The position numbers and the translations under genes are program-made. From assembly GCA_003194525.1 (NCBI GenBank), contig NBIV01000008.1:310001-374000 (forward strand): DNA of 64,000 bases. Direction: 5' to 3'. The first letter of the stretch is position 1, and the number at the start of each line of letters is the position of its first letter. The notes under the pieces were generated by a model. The model was given only the letters and a program-made list of their open reading frames with translations. It had not been told where the DNA came from and searched no databases. The DNA comes from Gracilariopsis chorda. Taxonomy: Eukaryota > Rhodophyta > Florideophyceae > Gracilariales > Gracilariaceae. Below are positions 9,313-21,020 of the stretch, one piece after another.

Positions 9313-12300
9313 TTATGGTTGTGGAGGGATGCAGAGCTGAATGGCTTCAGGCAGCACTGGGTTGGCGATGGCCACAGGCATGGGATGAATTGTGTGCGCA
9401 TTTGTGGATGTAAGCTGCGGGTCATGCAGGAGCAGCACATGGTCGTTCCTTCGAACGCGCGACAATGCGACATACAGCTGACCGGCGCAGAAGAAGTTGG
9501 ATTGCACATCCACAACCAAGCCATTCAACGTCTTTCCCTGTCCTTTGTGAACTGTAGCTGCAAACGCAAGACGAATGGGGAACTGCCTTCGAATCATGCG
9601 AATGTCTGCGAAAGAAAACTCGAAGTCGATACGATGCAGGAGCTGTCGTTCTAGCACCTGTCTGTTCTCGTCGAATCGAGCCACCTCCATCGTAAATTTA
9701 TCGACACGCACGACTACGAACAGCTTTCCGTTGAACACAGCGGGATGCAGCGCGTTCCGAACGACCATAACTGGCACACCAATCTTCAAGTCCAAGTTAT
9801 GAGACGGTACGCCAGTAGGCGCATACTGATATGCAAACTCGGGGAAGATAGAACTGGCGAAGTCAGACTCTGGATTCTGTCCAAGATCAGGTTGTACCGT
9901 CGTAGCTGACGGAAGAGTGAAGCATTCACCAAGAAATAGATCTAGCGCTGATGCATTGTGTTCGTCGACCAACTGGTTTGTGGAGGCAATGAGCATTTTG
10001 ATGAGATCCACATCCTCCTTGTGTCGTGTTGTGAGCCACTTCCACAGGAACTGGTAGGCGGTTTGCATGCCACCGGTAGATCTGAGTGGTAGTGGAGCGT
10101 TGTTGGATATTGTGTTGCGTGCAATGGAACGTAACAGTGACGCAAATGCCGGATCATCGGCTTGGCGTACTTGTTCGGTGAGGTACAGCACTTGAACCGA
10201 GCACAATGTCCACAGATCAATCTTCCACGGCAATTCGTTGAAAATATTTGTGTAAACTCGTCTCACATTTCCACTTGGCTCGGCCTCCATGTACACCTGC
10301 GGCACCACTGGAAGCAGCTGGGAGTAGTTACCGGATAGAACGATGGTCAAGCCCCCAAACGGAGGCGGGTTTTCCATTCCACTGCAGCGAAGATCTTTGA
10401 GCAACGCATCCATGAGTTCGAAGAGCTTTCGTGAGAGCATGGACGCTTCATCCAAGACGAGCAGTTTTATTTCACGTAGCAGTTCTGCACGTTGAGATCA
10501 GGGACCGTACTTTGACAAAGTGGCTGTAGTGCTGCTTGTGCTGTCCCTATCAGCTACACCCAGTCCGAGCAGGCTATGTAAAGTGCGGCCACCTTCGTAC
10601 AACGATGCTGCAATGCCTGTTGTAGCAGTCATTTCGGCGAGCATTCCTTCCGACTCAGCGATATCACGAAGGAGGTTGAGCACGTATGTCTTTCCAGTTC
10701 CTGCGGATCCTTGCACAAAGAACACGTTTCCAGGAGTGCTTGTTCGCTTCTGCAGCGCCTGTCGTTGTTGCAATGCGGCAATGACGGTGTCAATGACTTG
10801 TCTTTGGCTAGGTTTTAAGGTGGCGTACCTTGACTGCAAAGTTGACGAATTTCGCACCACTCGCGCGTCTCGAGTTGTTGTAGCTCGATTCGCCTCATTC
10901 AATGCTGTATGGTTCTGCTGTAGGTGTTGGGAGAAGAAGCTGTGATCGCGAAGCAGTCGCCCACCGTGCCGGTCTGAGATCTCCACCACACGTCGGTACA
11001 TTTCTTGCTTTCTTTCCTGCTCATCTCCTGTATGTATGTCGCTACATAGTGCCTCCCAGTTTTCGAAGGCCATTTTTTCTGGGTCTGCGCCTTGTTGGTA
11101 TAGTGTGACAACCAGACGTCGTAGCTCGGAGGGCGTGCTGTATATCTGCACTGTTTCTTGGAATGCAATATCAAACTCGGATCCGTCCGCGAGCAGTCCG
11201 CTTACAATCGCAGTTTCACGATACGTTCCATACTGCTGTCCGTTGAAAGTCCTTGCGTCTTCATAAGAGCTCGAGCCGTGATTCATAAGCAGCAAGCGCA
11301 AAGCAAAGAGCTCAATGGCGGACGGTGAAACACCTCTGATCCTTGCGACGCACTGCTCGTCGTCCGTGCGCTCTACCACGTACATGGGCGGATCGCAGTC
11401 GTCTGTGGGCACCTGAGTGCTGTCTCCGTCGTATTGGTTAAGCACGCGGGTAGTAAGCGTGCGATACAATCGCACTTTTTCAAAGTACGAAAGGTAGTCG
11501 AGGTTCGCATATGCTTCGGGCATTGCAAAGTATCTCTCCAGTGTAGACGGCTGTGATGCAGAAAAGAGCTGGTTGGGACCTCTCAGCAGAAATGTGCGCT
11601 CTCCTTCCAAGTGAATGGCCAGTCGCTCTACTTTTGGTACGATGTGAACATGTCGAAACTCGAAAATTCTCCAAGCTGCATTGACAGCGCCCACCACACG
11701 TGCTCGCATGTATGCACGAATGTCGTTCTGCACCTGCGGCTCTTGTTGCTGCACGTTGTGTGTGCCTGTCTCATTAGCATCACTCACATTGAGCACCACC
11801 TCCTGAGCTTTGGGCTGCTTAAACGCGTACTTCATCAGATAAGCCACTGCGCCCCCTCCTTGCGTGCGTTCTACGTTGATATGAGAGCGGTACTTCTTGG
11901 TCAGAGTTGGGTTGTACGGCACAATCTTGAGGTCTCCTTGCCTTCTTCTGCGGTAAATAACGCGATCCGTGCCTTCTTCAATGTACGTCTCCGGCACAGT
12001 CAGAATGCTGTCGTATCCAAACTTGCACCGCCTAGAGCGATTCCGGCAATAGGTGGAGTGGCGGTGCCTGTACATGGAACGAATGAGAGCACGCAACGCG
12101 TCGTCTTCGGCTGGAAGGGGAAGTTCTGCACGAATGAGCTCGTCGATCACATCAACGTCTTCAATCATGCCTCCTTCGAGCCACACGAGCATATGATGAT
12201 GAGGCACATTGCGCTCTTGATATTCGAGCTTTTATGCAAGCCCCAGGCACTTCAATCCGAAGATCTGCTCCGAGTTCTTCTCCAAGTCCTTCATGAAGTC

Positions 12301-14736
12301 GTTTGCATACTGGTTGTACACCCTTGCAATCAGATCCGGTCGGTCAAACGGTCGAGGGCGGCTACTTTGTGCCGTAAATGCGCCACGATTGGTGGTGTCA
12401 TTCCAAGACGCTGGATGTCCTCTCGCCAGATGTTCATGGTGATTGTAATGAACAGAGAAGGCGGTCCTCTTCGCGCCACGATCTCCTGTACATCGATGCG
12501 CTTGTTCGTCCAGTATGCTGCTGAGTTGACCGAGTCATTGGGCAGAAAGATGCGTCCCATTTGCACGAACTGGGATTGCGGCAAGTGACCGGTTTGCTGT
12601 TGTGCTTGCTGCATTTCTTGCTCTTGTACAATTCGTGCCCGTTGTTCTCTTTCCAGGAAACGCAGTCTCATGTCCTCAATGTTTGTGTGGGTGCAAAGCA
12701 TCCACATCTGCATCAACGGTCCACTGTTCAGAAGGATGTTGTCTGATTACAGTCGTCTCTTCGCGTTCTCAGCCCAGGTGAGCTTTCGGAGCTTCCACTC
12801 GTTGACGCTGAGACCTGAGATTTGCTGTGTTGAGTTCTTTGCCTCCAGAAACACGCCGATGTCAAACGGTTCGTGCTGATCGCCGTATGGGTAGAGCAGA
12901 GGGAAAGTGCCTTTCTCTGCCATTTTGGATGCCGGTTTTAGAAGGCGGTACCGCACTTGCGCATTGTTTGCGGCATTCGCAGTCGCCCCATCTCCAGCAT
13001 TAGCAGCAGCAGCAGCCGTCACTACGGCGTGCTCTTCTGTTACGGTTCCTTCTACCAAGCGCGGTACTTGAGACTCCACTCGGTACAGGCCAGTCGGATC
13101 CATGACGAGCGTTCTCATCATGGTTGGCCCCCCACCAGGAGCATCTTCAGGGAGAGGCCCAGCACCTGCGTGAGGAGCACTAACTGTGGCACTTCGGGTT
13201 CCTTCGTAACCACGTACGACTACTCCCTCTTCTGCTGCCTGCATGCTGATATCGACGGCGGTATCTGCATTTTGTTGTTGTTGTTGCGTGCTAAGCATGG
13301 ATCGGTACCGCTCACGCACCACGTCTGGCTTGGGCTGGATCACATCGTACAACTTGGGCAAGATGTCTCGTACGTTGATATCTTGAATGAACGCACGCAA
13401 ATTGGCACGCGCATAGTGAGAGGGATCTAAGGAAGGCGGACCGGTACCCCACAGAAAGCTGTAGCGCGTGTTGTTCTGGTTCTGTGTGGGCAGAGCGAGA
13501 CCTGCGTTGCCCTCAAGTCTGAGAAAGGAGGGACCGCCTCCCGTCACATACGACATGTCCATGAACGCTTGCGTCGTCGCGAAGAGCGTATTCAAGTTGA
13601 GGAAATGGCTGTGGAAGGCTCTCAGGCTATAAAGACTGCGAACCAACTCACTGCTATGCCTTCTGCGGAACGTGATGCCCCATCCTCACATTCTTTTCAT
13701 TCCACAGCACACTCCATTGGTCTCTTTGCCAAGCAAAACGCATCCGCAGTACTTGCAGCTATGAATTTTCAATGTCCAGTTCCGGTACGGGCAGAAGGAG
13801 AGCGTGTGTGCGTGCTCGCCGCATCTTCCGCATCGCCTTTGACCTGCAGTGGGAAGCGTCTCAAACTCCGGCACGCTTGCACGGATGGCCGGATCATTCC
13901 TCACCTGAGCTGCCACGGAATCCCACGCATAGTACACGCGATAGAGTCCTCGATCAGGACGCCCAGCACAGTGCATGACCGTCGTATCAAGCTGTTGCTG
14001 TGGCTGATGCTGCGGCTGGTGTGATGGAGCCGGTGTGATCTCATCCGCTTCCACCTCCATCGGAACGGACATCTGTTGTTCTTCCTGTTCAGCTTGTGGC
14101 AACGCAGGCTGCGGCGGCGGGTGTGAGGGAGCCGGGGTGATCTCATCCTCTTCCACTTCCATCGGGACTGGGATCTGTTCTTCCTCTTGTTCAGCTTGTG
14201 ACAGAGCAAGGCTGCTGTGATGGCGGTGGCTGTGAGGGAGCAGGGATGATCTTATCCTCTTCTACTTCCATCGCAATAGGCATCTGTTCTGCAGGCATCG
14301 GTGGGAGAGGGGGAGGCATCGGAGGCGGTGGAATGTGACTTGGAAGGCCTCTCACAAACTCCAGAAATCCAGGAAGTGGGCACCATGTTGGTAGATCTGT
14401 GGCAGCGGACCCACTGGCTCCAGTGGCGCTTGTGCTAACTGCTGCTGCAACCGAAGTAGGTGCAGGAGTAATTTCGTCTTCTTCAACCGCTGGAACAATA
14501 GGTCCTTGAACGTGTGCTCCGCTCTCATTTACTCCCAACTCATCTGGAGCTGGAAGAGCTGGTGCTCTTCGGGGTCTTCCAGCTCCTTCCCGTGCTCCAC
14601 CACTGCCGACGCAACGACCACCAGCGTTTTGCCTTGAACCGCCTGCGTTCAACCTGGCACCTCCAGAATTGTCTCTGGCACCTCCCGAGTTAGATCGGAC
14701 GCCACCAGAGTTCAGACGTCGCACTCCTCTCGTCAT
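9313..14736 (-). pseudogene. Helitron Rep/helicase protein, disabled
   Basis: One long minus-strand reading frame encodes a Helitron RepHel protein, which moves the element by rolling-circle replication. In order: a start with (N/A)SGG repeats at 14736; Pro/Glu-rich linkers; a Cys/His cluster (CGRCGEHAHTLSFCPYRNW then CKYCGCVLLG, about 13,690-13,860); a Helitron-like N domain (about 12,340-12,600); the HUH motif PHHHMLVWL at 12,200; the two-tyrosine motif VAYLMKYAFK near 11,840; Walker A GSAGTGKT near 10,690; Walker B LVLDEASML; helicase motifs LSGNYSQLLPVV, VHKGQGKTL and YVALSRVR. In-frame stops lie at 13686-13688, 12747-12749, 12232-12234 and 10498-10500, with frameshifts near 14,190 and 12,345. 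Catalytic residues survive, so decay is recent or patchy. The CTRR 3' end and hairpin were not located. Confidence 0.9.
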
Positions 14737-14739
14737 TTA

Positions 14740-15461
14740 AATTTACCAAAGAAAGGAAAATAACAATTCTATGTTTTTAAACCGTTAAAAAATTTGCCAG
14801 AGCTCCAGAATAACTCCCAATAAAACACAAAGTTGAAGTGAAAAAACTGGTTGCAGTTTGTTGCGTTGCACCCACGGGCCTAGTCGCATGCACCAATTAA
14901 AAACAAATTGCTGCAAGGCTTATAAAAACCCGATGCAGTCGTGCGCAGCACAGGGACTCTCGACACACTCCTGTTGGATTATGACGGGCGGAGTGTGCCC
15001 AGCCGGTTTTCAAGCCGTTTGATGTTTAACCCGCGTCCGGTTGTAAGGATTAATCTGCCTTTACTCACACACCGAAGTGTGCTTTCCGGCCCCAAGAGGT
15101 ACGACACAGCGGCCGCCCCGGACCCTGCACAGCAAGCTGTTATTAGGCCCGGTAAACCCTCAGACGTCCTGATCGCCGTCAAACGACCAGTGTACCACAG
15201 AGGAGCACCCGACCTTTCCCAGATCCGTGGTACTTAGTGGGTTACTCTTGTGGCGACCTGCACACGAGCTCGGCCTTGCCTAGGTCCCAGGCCAGCAAAC
15301 AGTGCCCAAAGTAGCAAAAGGTTACGACACTGCGCTATTGGCCAAGCCTGAATGGGATGCAAAAAAGTGGTTAGGGTCAGCAAGCGAGATGCATTTGGCA
15401 CTGCGCCAGTGCAGTATATACGTCTGTTGCAGGCATGTCTGCAATGAAACTTCAGTATACA
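14740..15461. other. Gene-free region upstream of the Helitron
   Basis: AT-rich sequence next to the Helitron start could hold its promoter. A plus-strand TATAAAA lies at about 14,921. An open frame of 98 codons at 14941-15237 (plus) has no recognisable motif. I do not call it a gene, but a remnant of an element cannot be excluded. Confidence 0.35.
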
Positions 15462-15539
15462 CTGCACTGGCGTAGTGCAATTTGCCACGTGTTGGAATGC
15501 ACTGCACTGGTGCAGTGCAATTTGCCACGTGTCGGAATG
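15462..15539. repeat. Two tandem units with a near-perfect palindrome and CACGTG boxes
   Basis: The phrase GCACTGCACTGG(C/T)G(C/T)AGTGCAATT is followed by GCCACGTGT and occurs twice in tandem. In the second unit TGCACTGCAC and GTGCAGTGCA form a 22-base near-palindrome at 15498-15519. CACGTG is a classic E-box/G-box core, so this may be a regulatory or transposase-binding array; that is inference. Confidence 0.55.
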
Positions 15540-15651
15540 AACCGCTGGGTTTTTGCGGCTGAGTGGCTGGCATTACAATGTGATTGTATTGCAAGCCATT
15601 CAGCAGCCATTGCACAGTCAACATGCAGCAGGAGCAGCTAATTAACTGAAC

Positions 15652-15820
15652 GCTTTGCTGCTGCTGCTGCTGCTGAATTTTTTAAATGGTAGGGAGGCGT
15701 TGCGCCAAATGGGCGTTTTGCATGCGCAAACGGGGGCGTGCAAAGCGAATTTGTGCCGCAACGCCTCCCGTCAGTCAACAACCACCCCCTCATACATGTG
15801 TAAATCATTAAGAGTGGGGT
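15652..15820 (+). repeat. Direct repeat flanking the Helitron, copy 2 (stem-forming)
   Basis: This is the counterpart of 8995-9160, in the same orientation, with the same GCT run, the same TTTAAATGGTAGGGAGGCG core and the same ATTAAGAGTGGGG-like end. Its stem is slightly longer: GGGAGGCGTTGCG (15692-15704) pairs with CGCAACGCCTCCC (15757-15769). Confidence 0.75.
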
Positions 15821-15826
15821 GTTGAG

Positions 15827-15916
15827 ATTAGGATAACAAAACATTAGAAGATAGAGTCTATAAAGGAGCGGCCGGCGGCGCATTCTGTGCTTTCTGCCGG
15901 CCACACACTTCTTCAC
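15827..15916 (+). promoter_or_regulatory. TATA-containing promoter-like module, copy 1
   Basis: The block attaggataacaaaacatta continues into TATAAAG at 15859-15865, then a stem of GGCCGGC/GCCGGCC and a pyrimidine-rich leader. An ATG follows at 15917, opening a 65-codon Pro/Thr-rich frame ending at 16111. The module recurs at 21108-21198 without that frame. TATA, leader and ATG are in promoter-like order; transcription is not shown. Confidence 0.45.
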
Positions 15917-16111
15917 ATGGTCGCATCACTCACCTACCCCTCGACCGCAACTCCCCCGGAACTAACCCTCTTTCCAAGTCAACCCCCACCCCCGACCCCC
16001 ACCACCACCACTCGAAAGCCTTCCTTTCGGACATCAACCGCGTATTTCTCTCCTCAACGAAGCTACACAGCGCCCATCTCATTCTTCGCAACCTCTTTGG
16101 AGACTGTGTAA
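15917..16111 (+). CDS. Small Pro/Thr-rich open frame, hypothetical
   Basis: A 64-residue frame starts with ATG about 52 bases downstream of a TATAAAG box and ends at TAA 16109-16111. It is rich in Pro, Thr and Ser (run PPPPTPTTTT) and has no recognisable domain. It lies in what may be the leader or LTR of copia B. It may be spurious; the only support is its position behind a TATA box. Confidence 0.2.
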   Translation: MVASLTYPSTATPPELTLFPSQPPPPTPTTTTRKPSFRTSTAYFSPQRSYTAPISFFATSLETV

Positions 16112-16631
16112 TTCATCTTTGGACTCGAAGCCTACAACTTCATCTCGCTCACAGTACTCAGCTTTCCAACTTTTATTTCTACTTTGGACATCCAACCATC
16201 ACTTCCAACCTTAGGCTGAGCAGCTTGCAAGTCGAGTACCGGGCCAGTAATCGATTGGGCACTTAAAGTAATCCTTAGGATTTGATATCACACTGGATAA
16301 CCGGCTCAGCTGGGGTGTGCTCTGTCTGCCTTTGGTGACACGGTGTGTCGCCGTTCGGCCCGAGCTGTTCAACAAACCTTGTCCTTTACTAACCAACGAA
16401 GCTGCGCTCGAGTCTTGCAAGGAACTGGAAGGGGTCAACTGGTGAAAACTTATCTTCAGTTAGTAACCTCCCTTGGAAGTTCCGTGGAGACTAAACGCAC
16501 CTCGCTCTTGTTCGCGCAGAGCTTGGCAGGCTGCAGAAAGTCGTGACTCACCGGGAGAGAGTAACTCGGGTCCAGAGGTCAAACCTCTAGGGTAGCGGAG
16601 GTAGTTTCTCCTGTCAGTGCGCCCGAACAAA
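16112..16631 (+). other. Leader or 5' LTR region of copia B
   Basis: No supported gene. The stretch lies between the TATA module and the copia B gag gene and probably contains the 5' LTR or untranslated leader. I could not align it to the region after copia B pol, so LTR borders are not assigned. Confidence 0.3.
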
Positions 16632-16745
16632 AGAAGACTAACAAAAGGAACCTCGCTAGCTAGAGGTCAAGAAGACTAACGAAAGGAACCTCGCTAGCTA
16701 TAAGTCAAGCAGACTAACAAAAGGAACCTCTCTAACCAGAGGTCA
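16632..16745 (+). repeat. 38-bp tandem repeat, three units, in copia B leader
   Basis: Units at 16632-16669, 16670-16707 and 16708-16745 share the core AGAAGACTAACAAAAGGAAC followed by CTCGCTAGCTAGAGGTCA-like sequence. The array ends 30 bases before the gag ATG at 16776, so it would lie in the element's 5' untranslated RNA. Related arrays in retrotransposon leaders can act as enhancers or packaging sites; no function is shown here. Confidence 0.85.
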
Positions 16746-16775
16746 TCACCCTCCTTTCACTCTTAACCCAAACAG

Positions 16776-17678
16776 ATGAGTGGAAGTAGAGAAGAAGGCA
16801 AGAGAACAATCCCACGCCTTAAGGGATCCGCGGACTATCACACATGGAGAATATATGTTCGAGACATAATGAACGCTGACCAAGTTCTCTTTGTATTAAC
16901 GGAGGCCCGCCCATTGGAAAGTGAGAGCTCTGCCCAAGCTTGCCGCCGATGGGACGACGCGGATAGAAAAGCACGATCACATGTCGTGCAGAACCCTGGC
17001 ACTCAGCCAGTTGTTGCCATTTCAGAGCTTCTTGAAAGAACGCAATGTTCTGCATTAGATGTTTGGACCAAGCTTGACACTACGTACAAAAATGACAACA
17101 TTCAAACGAAAATGAATCTTCGACAACGTCTCAACAGTCTTGTGTTCAAGGATGATGGGAACATTCTCGAACATCTTCATGAAATGGAAACAATATTCCT
17201 TGAGCTCGCTCGTCTCGGAGATCCATTAACCAACAAGGAGCGAACATCTTGTTTACTGAGAACCTTACCAGACTCGTTAATGGCAATCACATTACTTGCA
17301 GATGCGATTAACATGGAACATGACCAGGTGGTCTCGTTGATAAGATCTGAAATGGATCGCCGTAAAAATCGCGATTCTACTAGTACCATCAAAACCGCTG
17401 GTATACAAAGTGTTTCCCAATACCCCCATATGGCCGCGCGTAAATCCAATACCGCATTTCGAAAACCGCGTAGGAGATCCACAACGGTTCGATGCTGGCA
17501 TTGTGCAAGACCCGGCCACATTCGATCCGAGTGTTGTTGGAGAAAACATTCCAAACCAAACGAGAATTACCGGAAACGATCTTTTAACCAAATACGTAAT
17601 AGCAACTTCAGATCGAAGGAATGGGACTCCAACGGAAGAAATTCCAGCAAGACCAACCCGGATAGACAGAACACCTAG
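16776..17678 (+). CDS. Copia B: Gag-like protein (UBN2 type) with CCHC zinc knuckle
   Basis: An intact frame of 300 codons starts with ATG 16776 just after the leader repeats. It resembles copia-type Gag polypeptides (UBN2 family): early TWRIYVRDIMNADQ, then RRWDDADRKARSHVVQ, ALDVWTKLDTTYKNDN and LHEMETIFLELARLGDPLT, and a zinc knuckle CWHCARPGHIRSEC near residue 240 that would bind element RNA. Copia C at 28.4-29.0 kb encodes a clearly homologous protein. Pol follows after about 20 bases but is damaged. Gag forms the cytoplasmic particle in which reverse transcription happens. Confidence 0.85.
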   Translation: MSGSREEGKRTIPRLKGSADYHTWRIYVRDIMNADQVLFVLTEARPLESESSAQACRRWDDADRKARSHVVQNPGTQPVVAISELLERTQCSALDVWTKLDTTYKNDNIQTKMNLRQRLNSLVFKDDGNILEHLHEMETIFLELARLGDPLTNKERTSCLLRTLPDSLMAITLLADAINMEHDQVVSLIRSEMDRRKNRDSTSTIKTAGIQSVSQYPHMAARKSNTAFRKPRRRSTTVRCWHCARPGHIRSECCWRKHSKPNENYRKRSFNQIRNSNFRSKEWDSNGRNSSKTNPDRQNT

Positions 17679-17700
17679 CCTCGTGGGTTTGTTGCGATAA

Positions 17701-20700
17701 CACAGGCAAAGCTATCTGTTCACGAACATGAGGCAGTTACATGGCTGGATTGCGGCGCCAGTCATGTTTTCGTTAACGATAGAACCCTCTTCTGAGATTA
17801 TAAAGCGGTGGAGAATCAATCAGTGCGTACATGCGACAGAGAGTCTGAGATAAAAGGGACAGGAACGATCACGCTGCCTTTGGGAGATGGAATATCCTTA
17901 ACTGCAAAAAACACTCCCTCATTTGATTCCAATCTCGTCTCTCTATCAGTACTTGCAGATCATGCTACTGTCACATTCAGCAGTGATAGTACCTTTACCG
18001 GGTTTATCATAAAGAATTCTTGAAATCAAGCACTGCTTCACCAATGCACAGCGAAGAACGGACTTTATCCACTACCAAACCCAATCCCTCCGCCTCATGC
18101 TCAAGCCAATTTTACAACACCTGGAGATACAGCGAAAGCCTGGCACGAAAAGCTTGGGCATCCTGGAAAAGATCGACTACTCTCTACGGTCCACCAGTCC
18201 AACGGTGTACCCGATCTCTCAAAGTCCGATGTTCAAAACATCCATTGCACATCATGCTTAGAAGCGGGATCGAGACGTGCTCCACTACAACGATCCTCAT
18301 CCTTAGCGACTTCCCCACTGGAGCTCACGCACACAGACCTTGCTGGTCCCATCACCCCACCGTCATTACAAGGATCAAAGTACATGCAGGTACTCCTTGA
18401 TGACGCCAAAAGAGCATCTTCGCTTTACTTCATATCGACTCAATCACAACTCTTCGTCTCCATAAAGTGGTACAAGGCTCTCGCAGAAAATGAACAACCA
18501 AGGGACCGTCTATACCGCGTTCGCCTTGACGGAGCGGGTGAGGATAAAGCGAACGATTTCGTCACTTATGCATTGGACAACGGAATAATCCTTGAATATA
18601 CACCACCCTATGCACACGAGTCGAACGGAGCTGCTGAGAAAATCATTCAGGATTTGTGGAAGATGGCTCGAACATTTCTCTACGCATCCAAACTACCTCT
18701 AACGCTTTGGGAAGAAGCCATATCCCATGCAAATTGGATATGGAACCGTCTACCAAAACTCCAGAATCAACATGCAGGTCCCTTACACGGAATGGTTTTG
18801 GTAAAAAGCCCGAGTTCTCTACTCTACTTAAGTTCGGACAAGAAGGTCATGCGTATATCTATCGTCCTGATTCTGTACCGAACAAGAAATTACTACCCCG
18901 ATCTTTGAAGGGACACTTCGTTGGAGTGAAAAGCACTCAAACGTTATACAGAGTTTACATCCCTTCCACAGAAAAGGTGATCATGGTCAGGCAAAAGGAC
19001 TTCAAGGTGTCAAAGGACTATCTACCGTCCATCAAGACGCTACTTGACTTCTCGTCCTTGGGCCGGACAGAAACCGAGCAGCGACTGGATGAAGAGGAAG
19101 AGGAGTACTATGACGCCGCTCTCGTACACTGCTTAGTTGTACACTCTCGCTCCTTGGATGAAAACGACTCGTTTAAGGTACCAAACAACTTCGACAAAGC
19201 AAAACATATCCCCGTATGGGCAGAAGCAATCAACAGGGAGTACGATGCTCTCGTTGAAAGAAAAACTTGAAGACTCATTGACAGGGAGGCAGGAATGAAA
19301 CCCCTTCCCTTTCTGTGGACTTTTAACGGGAAACACATAAGTATAAGTCCTCCAGAAATTCCCCCCAAAGCTCGATGTGTCGTAAGAGGCGACATGCAAA
19401 GACCTTATTTGGACTACGATCCTGACAACCTGTACGCACCTGTGACTCGGCTTGAAACATTCCGACTAGCGTTAGCCAAGGCAGCTGCACAAAATCTGCT
19501 CTTGGAGACAATGGATATAAGCAACGCTTATCTTTATGGTGAACTAGAAGATCCGTTGATAATGGACCAACCCCAAAATGGCTCGGGCTCTTCCTATGTT
19601 CCTAGCAAAGTTTGCTTACTATTGAAATCCATTTACGGTGCAAAGCAAGCTGGAAATTTTTGGGGATCTCTCTTCCACACCGAGGTAGTTGGACTGGGAT
19701 TTAAACAGTCGAGGACAGACAGTAGACTGTACATTTACAGGTCAGGAAGTGGCACAATAATTATTGTCGTCTTTGTAGACGACATTCTCACACTGTCCGA
19801 TTCAAAGTCTCTCTTGGAAGACTTTAAGGCCCAAATGAAGAAACTGTTTCAGGTAAAACTTCTTGGTGAGGCCACGTATTTCATTGGTCTGGAACTAAAA
19901 AGAGATAAAAATGGCATTCGTCCAAGCCAAGAGAGGTATGTGGAGAAACTACTTCGGGATTACAATCTTTACAATGCGAACCCGGCAAAGACTCCATTAC
20001 CGTCACCTTCTACCGTTTCAGTGACAGGCCATGGTGAAACAATTCTTCCATCATTGCTTCACGGAAAATACTGTATATTGGTTGGTCACCTGATGTACTT
20101 GGCAGTGGCATCAAGGCCTGATACTATGTTCACGGCATCAATGTTGGCGAGAAAGGTACAAAATCCTTGTCAGAGGCACCTTGCACTGGCAAAACGCGTC
20201 TTAAGATACTTGAAAAGCACAAAGAACCTTTGCCTATACTTTCCGTCAGAGAGCCGTGCTCCGATGGAAGCATTCTGTGATGCTAACTGGGCTGGTTGTC
20301 ACGAAACTAGAAAGTCTACAACTGGCATACTAGTGAAGGTGAATGATGGACCCGTATTATGGACGACGAAGAAGCAAACGATCATTGCTTTGTCTTCTGG
20401 AGAAGCTGAATACATTGCTCTCTCGTATTGTGGAAAGCTGCTATCGTGGTTATGAAGACTATTTTGGGAGTTTCGAAATGGTACCATTCTTGAAGATGAA
20501 CCGAATGACATGTATCCAATTTGTATTAGTACAGACAGCTCCACTGCAAATTCTATTGTGAATACGTCCAAGACTTCTGAAAGGAACAAACATATTGCCT
20601 TGAACTTCCATCATGTTAGGGAACTTGTGAAGTCCGGGGTCCTAAGTGTCTCGCAGATACGAAGCGAATTTCAACCAGCCGACATTTTGACAAAAGCTGT

Positions 20701-20749
20701 TTCTCAAGACCACTTATATAAGCTTTCTATACTTTGCGGTTTGAGATAA
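17701..20749 (+). pseudogene. Copia B: protease-integrase-RT-RNase H polyprotein, disabled
   Basis: Domains appear in Ty1/copia order. Protease: WLDCGASHVFVND (DCGA instead of the usual DSGA). Integrase zinc finger: WHEKLGH to CTSC near 18,130-18,260, then core LTHTDLAGPI and HESNGAAEKIIQDLWKMART. RT: NLYAPVTRLETFRLA, LETMDISNAYLYGELEDP, SIYGAKQAGNFW and catalytic FVDDIL near 19,780. RNase H: AFCDANWAG, GILVKVNDG and SSGEAEYIAL, ending QPADILTKAV. Stops include TGA in the protease (about 17,794) and TGA at 20453-20455; frameshifts lie in the integrase (18.0-18.9 kb) and before RT (about 19,270). The RT-RNase H frame of 19295-20455 is otherwise long and clean. It is the same family as copia C. 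Confidence 0.9.
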
Positions 20750-21020
20750 TCTCCTTTTACTACATTTCTAACCTTTGTTTTTGTTCCCCTTTTTTCGTGT
20801 TGTGAACGTTTGCAGAACTTATGGAAAATGATGTTAAAAAATCAAACTAAGCAAGCGCTATACCTTTTCCTATTGTACGCAGATATTTTTCCTACTAGGT
20901 TTTTACTGTTACAAGAGGTTTTTAACGGTAGCCATTAAGCTATACACTTTAGCATAGTTTTTATCTTGTATTCTCCTTTTCCAGCGCAAAACATCTAGAG
21001 TTGTTTGCGAAGGATGGTGT
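20750..21020 (+). repeat. Copia B downstream region, probably 3' UTR/LTR start
   Basis: AT-rich non-coding sequence directly after the pol stop. A block near 20860-20930 (TATACCTTTTCCT, then CCTAC and GGTTTTT twice) matches the equivalent place behind copia C on the minus strand (24.80-24.90 kb), which supports conserved element sequence. It ends abruptly at the hairpin module at 21021. Confidence 0.5.

Noticed and set aside
11611-12588. Plus-strand open frame of 325 codons
   Set aside because: It lies fully antisense to the Helitron Rep domain, which has clear motifs; the plus-strand translation has none.
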